A DNA stretch of 64,000 nucleotides from Hanleya hanleyi (lineage: Eukaryota > Mollusca > Polyplacophora > Lepidopleurida > Hanleyidae): contig JAVTVY010020424.1 in the NCBI GenBank assembly GCA_036873755.1, positions 1 to 64,000 of the forward strand. The letters run 5' to 3'. A program made the translations under genes and the position numbers. Below are positions 58,283 to 64,000 of the stretch, piece after piece; within the stretch, counting starts at the first letter, position 1; the number at the start of each line of letters is the position of its first letter. The notes under the pieces were generated by a model that had not been told where the DNA came from, searched no databases, and worked only from the letters and a program-made list of their open reading frames with translations.

Positions 58283-60629
58283 TGTGCTAGTGTGTGGTGG
58301 TGGTAGAACTGGTGTATGGTGGTGGTAATAGTGGTGTGTGGTGGTGTCGGTACATATAGGGATTAACTCGTGTCCCTCATCATTCTGAGATCAGAACAAT
58401 GAACTTCTGAATACATGGACAATAGCGTAAGTGAATTATAAACACACCCATAGCGGTTCCTTAGCGTGAATGTGCTATGATGGAGGGGATAATAAAAGGA
58501 TTAACCTGTAATCTTTGATGTTGTTGTTGTTGTTGCTCTACTTTTGGACTAACCAATCAGAATAGTACTTATCAAGGACTACACCCGTAGAGCTACGTAT
58601 AGGCGCGCAGGGTTTCAGGGCTAATTCACCAGGGCATTAAGCATTGAGCTTGTCGTTGTTGGGTGTTGCTACAAGATGACACCTCCGACGCATTCAGACC
58701 ACGGATTTCTACCCCAAACACCTTCCTTCACACCCCAAAAATATCCATTTTGGCTACAAATCCTACTGAGGATGTCAGCAATGACGTCACAGATGACCCG
58801 CATATCCCTCAAGTGGTGGTCCACACCATGAAAGCTTTGCTTTGACACCTCACGCGACGCATTCGGACCAAGAATGGTCCCTCAATTGCTCAAACACATC
58901 CCCACGCACCTCCAGAATGACCATTTTACTTACTACACCACAACTGAGCATGCTCAGATTGGCGTGACTTTTAATAAAAAAAAACATGCCAGTCTGACTG
59001 TACCCCACGAAAGCTTCACTGGGACACCCCAACCGGGCTATTTGGACCAAGCATGGTCCCCCTCTACCCCAAACACCTTACTTCACACCACCAACATTCC
59101 CACTTTGGCTACTACTCATACTGATGCCGTCAAGAATGACGTCGCAGATGACAGGGACACCCCTCAGGTCATGGTCTACACCACGAAAGCTTCACTTTGA
59201 CACCTCACACGAGGCATTCGGACCAAGAATGGTCCCTCATCACTCAACAGACCCCACGCACCTCTCAAAATGACCACTTTATTTACAAAACCCCAACTGC
59301 GCATGCGCAGATTGGCGAGACTTCCAATGAAAACAAACCAGTCTGACCCGCGAGAGCTTCACCTGATACCCCACACGGTCCGTTTGACCATTCTGATCCC
59401 ACTCACTCACTCACTCTCACACTCACTCATTCACCGTCGTGCGTCCATGCGTTGAGACGGGGTTGGGACGCCTGCACGCCTCACTCACTCACTCGCTCAC
59501 TCACTCACACTCACTCACTCACTCACACACACGCGCGCATACACTCACACTCACAGGTAACTGGATGGAAAAAAAGGCCGTCATGTACTCCAAACGCACT
59601 CCATTGCACCTCCGAAATGCCCACTTTCGCTACTACTTGTGCTGATGACGTCACAGATGACATGGAAAACCCTCAAGTCGTGGTCTACACTCCGAGAGCT
59701 ACCACATGACACTCTACACGACACATTCGGACCAAGAATGGTCCATCTTTACCCCAAACACACCCCCACGCACCCCCAAAATGCCCGCTTTTGCTACTAC
59801 TCATACTGATGACGTCACATATGACATGGATATCCCTCAAATCGGGGTCTACACCCCGAGAGCTACAAGATGACACCTCACCGGAGGCATTCGGACCAAG
59901 GAAGGTCCATCTCTACATATTAGGGCTGGAAAATGTGTAATTCAATGGACATTGGCCGCCATTTTGGGTTTTGGCGGCCATATTGAATTTTCAGACCAAT
60001 TACAAATACTTCCAAAATTAACTAATTATCCATACCCTACGTAGGACTAGAAAAAAACCTAGTTTGTGGTTAGAAAATTGATTTTCGAGCAGAAAATTGT
60101 GAGCTTCTATGGGTATTGGCGGCCATTTTGGATTTTGGCGGCCATTTTGGATTTGAGGCCAAATCCAGGGTGGCCCCTCAGCTAAATTGAAAGGGCATAA
60201 GTCAAGGATGACGGAACCACTGAGAAAACTTTGACCCGAAAAAATGTTAGTTTTTTCTTGGCTGGGACCTGTCTATATTGTAAAGGTTTTCATGCAGCCA
60301 TTATCTCACGGTTCCAAGGCTTGCTGCAGATTTAGACGTCCATATTGATTATTACAGGTTTAGGGTCAAAATTGCCTTCGTTTGTCGTCCAATAAGATCC
60401 ATTCAATTCGCTTTATCATGGGATATCATTTCCCAATTAGTATATGGGAAGACCGCAACTAAACGAAACACACACAGGACATGTCTATTACCTGTATTAG
60501 ATTGTGCAGATGTGACCACAGATCTAGAGCGGGGCTTTTCGGTTAAGTACTAATTGACACAATAAAGACTTTTTATAAACATCGTTGACAGCATCATCGT
60601 ATCCTGTTCTGTTTTATAGGAGATCACGG

Positions 60630-61320
60630 GGTGCGGACAGAACCCTTAAGGACAGAAGCTCAATAGGACAGGAGCCTTTAAGACAGCAGCCAATATGGAC
60701 AGGAGCCCAGTGGGTTTATTCCAAAATTGGACAGTCCACAACTATACAATTATGTTGATTGAGGAATACCCGACAAATACATGTAAATGAGAACTTTAAC
60801 AAATGAACACATCTCAGAAAAATAAAATATTTTTTTTCGTTGGTTCTTTTATTTTTACATTTTGCGAAGTGAAATATAACGGTATAACTCTTATATGTTG
60901 GACCGTCTATTTTCATACTTTGCTTATATTTTAACCCACAACTATATATTTTGATTGGTGAATTTATACTTTGCTATGTAAGAACATGTTAAGACTTGTG
61001 GTAGTGTAATTTATTTTGTATTTTGCTATTCAAGAACATGTTAAGTCTTCTACGCTCCGTGTAAAATAAAAAGCAAGATCTGAAAATAGACTGCCCAACA
61101 TGTAAGTCTTGTGCCATTTTACTTTATTTTGCAAAATATGAAAATAAAAGAACCAAAGAACCAAAGAATAACTATTTGTTTCCTTATTTCTTCCTGAAAT
61201 TTATTCAGTTGTTACAATTCTCCTTTACATGTATTTGTTAGATATTCCCCAATCAACACATTGGAACAAACCCATTGGGGTCCTGTCAATAAGGGCTCCT
61301 GTCCTATTGGGCTCCTGTCG
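60630..61320. repeat. Small foldback element (~690 bp)
   Basis: Left arm ~60,630-60,915 and right arm ~61,065-61,320 align in reverse complement at ~80% (CAATAGGACAGGAGCC, GGGTTT-TTCCAA, TGTTGATTG-GG-ATA, ACATGTA, TATTTTCA). Ends are rich in GGACAGGAGCC. No frame of note; the 66-residue minus-strand frame at 60,716-60,916 is in the arm. Confidence 0.7.
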
Positions 61321-61339
61321 TGGACTCAGGGCTCAAACA

Positions 61340-61765
61340 TGTTCATTGAAGAACTGGAATCCGGTACTAGAGGCTGTATGAACCACATGTTGTACATCAA
61401 GATCATCATTGTTTTCATATGAAAATCACCATGGTTTTCATATGAACCCAACAATCAAAGCTTGACTGAGATACAACATTCTCTAGAGAACAACTTTTAC
61501 AATGAAATTCATATGGATTAAGAAAACTGATCAGCGATACAGAATTAAATATTTGTAACATCAGGAAACTAGCCTATGTTTATGAAGACTATGGTGCTAA
61601 ATTGGAGTGATATGCAAGGATTACTGTCCTATTTGTCTCCTGTCCTGGTCCCAGAGCTCAACCGTGCTCATTGAAGAACTGGAACCCGAGGCTAAAGGCC
61701 GTACGAACATTATTTAATGGATGACCGACGAAATCTGAATGAAGAATTAGACGCTTGTATTTTGT
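61340..61765 (+). repeat. Penelope-like 3' UTR relics, two in tandem
   Basis: TTCATTGAAGAACTGGAATCC...GGCTGTATGAACC (61,340) recurs as CTCATTGAAGAACTGGAACCC...GGCCGTACGAAC (61,665). The first is followed by a 3' UTR (CAATCAAAGCTTGACTGAG, GGATTAAGAAAACTGATCAGCG), the second almost directly by the terminal tail (AATGGATGACCGACG, TTAGACGCTTGTA). Confidence 0.65.
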
Positions 61766-62234
61766 ACCACAATTCTTCTCTTATATTCTGTACCTGCTAC
61801 CGCCAACGAAACATGCGATTGCTTTCCCTTGGAAATATTGTCTCTCATGAATCAGGTATTTTGACGATGGGCGGAGATTTTGTCTGCATTTTGAAGAAAA
61901 ATAATGTTTGGCTTTACCCACATAACACAGAGATAACCATAGGGGTATAACATGCTCCTGGTATAGTTTATTATGTGCAGATTAATCAGTTCCGTAAGAT
62001 CTTGAGAGAGAGAAAGAATTAAGGTTTAATGTCGCGTTCATGGTAATCACCAAATAATGTAAGCACGAACGTCTAGCGATCAGAGCAGGAAGCCGTTTTT
62101 CAGAATGTGCTACGTTCATTCATTGTTATTCCTGAGCTGCATGTATTACATCGTCGCTCTTAAATATTTTCATCTAATACTGCTCAGGTCGTTGCTTGGG
62201 GCCGTGTTGTCTTGCCATTCTAAATGTACACATG
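61766..62234. other. No gene recognised
   Basis: Precedes the LINE fragment. Short frames only. Confidence 0.3.
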
Positions 62235-63031
62235 AACCTCTACAATCAATATCTGGAAAAACAAGATATCAAACTTTAGTAAATTAGATACATATTGTAT
62301 CATAAAAACTAAATTTGAAGCTGAAGACACCATAATGTCGATTCAGAATAGAAAACACCGAACTGCCCTCTTCCAACTTCGAATAAGCGCCCACAAACTA
62401 CAGATAGATCATGGAATTCCCAGAGATGACCGAGTATGTGAACATTGTAAAATTGTTGATAGTGAAACTCACTTCCTGTTGGAATGCTCAAGATTCGCTA
62501 AAGAGCGAGAGTGTCTTTTGCACATTATATGCCCATTTATAAAATATGATGCAAATAACCTCACGATTCGTGACATACTGTCGTCGACAAATCAATGGGT
62601 GATGGAAGCAGTTGCGAAGTATATATATGATTGTTTCCAATTGTTATAGCATATTTATTGCTTAGAGCGCATCAATCCCTTCATTATACATGTATGTCTG
62701 ATCTCTCCTGCCACCATGCAGTTTTATACCTGATAATTACTCGCCTATGGCAGCTTGGTGTTGGTCGATTGGGTACGACCGTTGGATATGAATGGATGTT
62801 CCCCGGATGCAGCATCTAGTGTATCTGGGTAGCATCTGTTCATGCTTGAGGGCTCGTATTTAGGTGACCAACACCAGGCCCCCTTCGTATTTAGTATACA
62901 GCAACAAGCTCAGGGGAACCCAAATTTGTATATTGTTCGTACGCTATGTTTGTTTTTATAATATGTTGTGCTTTTAGCCCACCCGGGCATATTTATGCAA
63001 ATAAATCTATTCTATTCTATATTCTATTCTA
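62235..63031 (+). pseudogene. 5'-truncated LINE, zinc-knuckle C-terminus plus 3' end
   Basis: An open frame from ~62,236 to 62,649; the in-frame sequence before the ATG (62,335) is also LINE-like (KLDTYC, KTKFEAED), so the ATG is not the true start. It encodes RTALFQLRISAHKLQIDHG, then CEHCKIVDSETHFLLEC, a C-x2-C-x8-H-x4-C knuckle typical of the ORF2 C-terminus of many invertebrate LINEs, ending FQLL. A ~350-bp 3' UTR has AATAAA near 62,999 and a TCTAT/TTCTA microsatellite tail (63,004-63,031). No RT or endonuclease present. Confidence 0.85.
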
Positions 63032-64000
63032 TGTATACCTTTTGAATTGAATATTCTAGAATAATTGAAGAGAAAATTACTTAAACTAATGTTGAGACTC
63101 TTCGGTACTTACCGGAAGTTCCTTGCACCACTGCGCCTCTAGTGGTACAACCTTTCTCAATAGGGTTATACATTTAATTATAGTATTTGCCTTTCTTAGT
63201 GATCTGATTATCAACATCCCATGTATTAACCGCGTTATGCAACGCAGTGACATAGAGATGACGGATATTATCGACCAGTTTTGGTGATTTGAGTGGAATA
63301 ACATAACGCACCTATCTCCAGGGCTACGTCGTTATAATCATGGTAGAAGCATATCACCCGAGGGAATCGAATCAACAACGCGAAGTCTCATCTACGGTAC
63401 GTCAGCCAGCAGTCTCCTGGGTTGAAAGATAGGGGAAAGTAAAATTATATAACCCAGTAGCCGATCAGCTAAGCTCACTGGTCCGTGAACCGAGACGCTC
63501 TTCATTGTTCTCTCAAAATTATGTTTGTAGTCACTGGGTGTCGAAGATTTACTCACCCCCAGGTAAATGTTCAACGAGTCACAGAATTCTCAAATTGGCT
63601 TGTATAGGACCAATAATTATGTGTTCACTTCTGTATTTCAATTTTGTATTCTGTATATATATAGTACATACATTATATCAAGAGAAACAGTTTTACTTTA
63701 TTCATTTCAAGTATTCGAGGGCTCGTCTGGGATGACTGAAGGCTGTATCTATTTTATGTGCATACTGTTCATCACATTTCGGTGGTGTCTGATTTGAATG
63801 CTGCTGACACTTTCTGGTTCACATTCCGAAATATCTTCTCTGCGAACCTCCAAAATATATTGCGAATAAAGCTGTGAGAGAAATTGAAGATTGAAGAAGT
63901 AGAACGTTGTGATACCAAAAGTACTGGACTAAGATTATAGTTTGCCGAGTCCGTGTAATCCAGGGTAAGGCCCTGACAGATCATAGCATTTAGTAATTAC
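63032..64000. other. Unassigned end of window
   Basis: No gene recognised. A tRNA-Pro-complementary word lies at ~63,718-63,732 (see findings). Frames at 63,086-63,304 (minus), 63,505-63,735 and 63,567-63,797 show no domain. Confidence 0.3.

Larger units (their letters stand above)
56126..60273. mobile_element. 4.15-kb near-perfect palindrome flanked by TA
   Basis: The left arm (56,126-~58,075) and right arm (~58,350-60,273) are reverse complements with very few differences: matching frames at 56,525-56,716 and 59,685-59,876 differ at one residue of 63. Ends are GACAGGTCCCAGCC / GGCTGGGACCTGTC, each next to TA (56,124-56,125; 60,274-60,275), as for a TA-targeting foldback element. The centre is an additional hairpin with a 2-nt loop at 58,257-58,258. 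Arms contain several ~180-bp modules (GGACCATTCTTGGTCCGAATG, CATCTGTGACGTCAT, a GTGTTTGGGGT-like word), a GTGAGT microsatellite and, near the ends, AAAATGGCCGCC words. No protein encoded. Confidence 0.9.

Noticed and set aside
56525..59876. Paired 60-130 residue frames at 56.5-59.9 kb as duplicated genes
   Set aside because: They are mirror copies in the palindrome arms, dominated by microsatellite and module sequence, with no start context or domain.

Overview
This is eukaryotic, intron-containing, AT-leaning DNA. It is built almost entirely of decayed mobile elements, foldback repeats and minisatellites. The mix (an abundant Penelope-like retroelement, two CR1/Jockey-type LINE 3' ends with microsatellite tails, a 5S-rRNA-derived SINE, pearl/Helentron-like elements with central satellites and a Crypton-related recombinase relic) suggests a marine invertebrate, most likely a mollusc and perhaps a gastropod. 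That assignment is inference from repeat types, not from a marker gene. There is no bacterial-style operon structure, and almost all long open frames are fortuitous or belong to repeats.

Layout: 0-3.4 kb is AT-rich, with a ~104-bp tandem repeat. 3.46-17.20 kb is a very large imperfect inverted repeat (two ~6-kb arms, 1.1-kb loop). Its left arm later gained a ~2-kb block holding a Penelope-like reverse transcriptase fragment, and its right arm a 946-bp terminal-inverted-repeat element. 17-22.8 kb is mostly unassigned, with repeat relics. 22.85-24.58 kb is a pearl/HINE-like element whose array is packed with paired TGACCTTGA/TCAAGGTCA motifs. 24.66-26.13 kb is a minus-strand LINE that kept endonuclease and RNase H but lost nearly all of its RT domain. 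28.06-34.85 kb is a composite with mirror-image subterminal arrays enclosing a probable four-exon gene. 36.3-41.5 kb holds minus-strand pieces of a Crypton/DUF3504-like recombinase plus a 410-bp direct duplication. 43.07-44.64 kb is a second pearl/HINE-like element with a 157-bp array. 46-55 kb is a pile of Penelope-like copies and tails around a LINE 3' end (50.05-51.13 kb). 56.13-60.27 kb is a nearly perfect 4.15-kb palindrome flanked by TA. 60.6-63.0 kb has a small foldback element, more Penelope-like tails and a second LINE 3' end.

The strongest non-repeat candidate is the small spliced gene at 30,578-33,008 (+): four phase-compatible exons, predicted 123 residues, basic and of unknown function. 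It lies inside the mirror-arrayed composite, so it may be an element-encoded DNA-binding protein or a host gene trapped between repeats. Nested insertions give relative ages: Penelope-like tail, then the big inverted duplication, then arm-specific insertions. The 56-60 kb palindrome has far more similar arms and is younger or homogenised by gene conversion.
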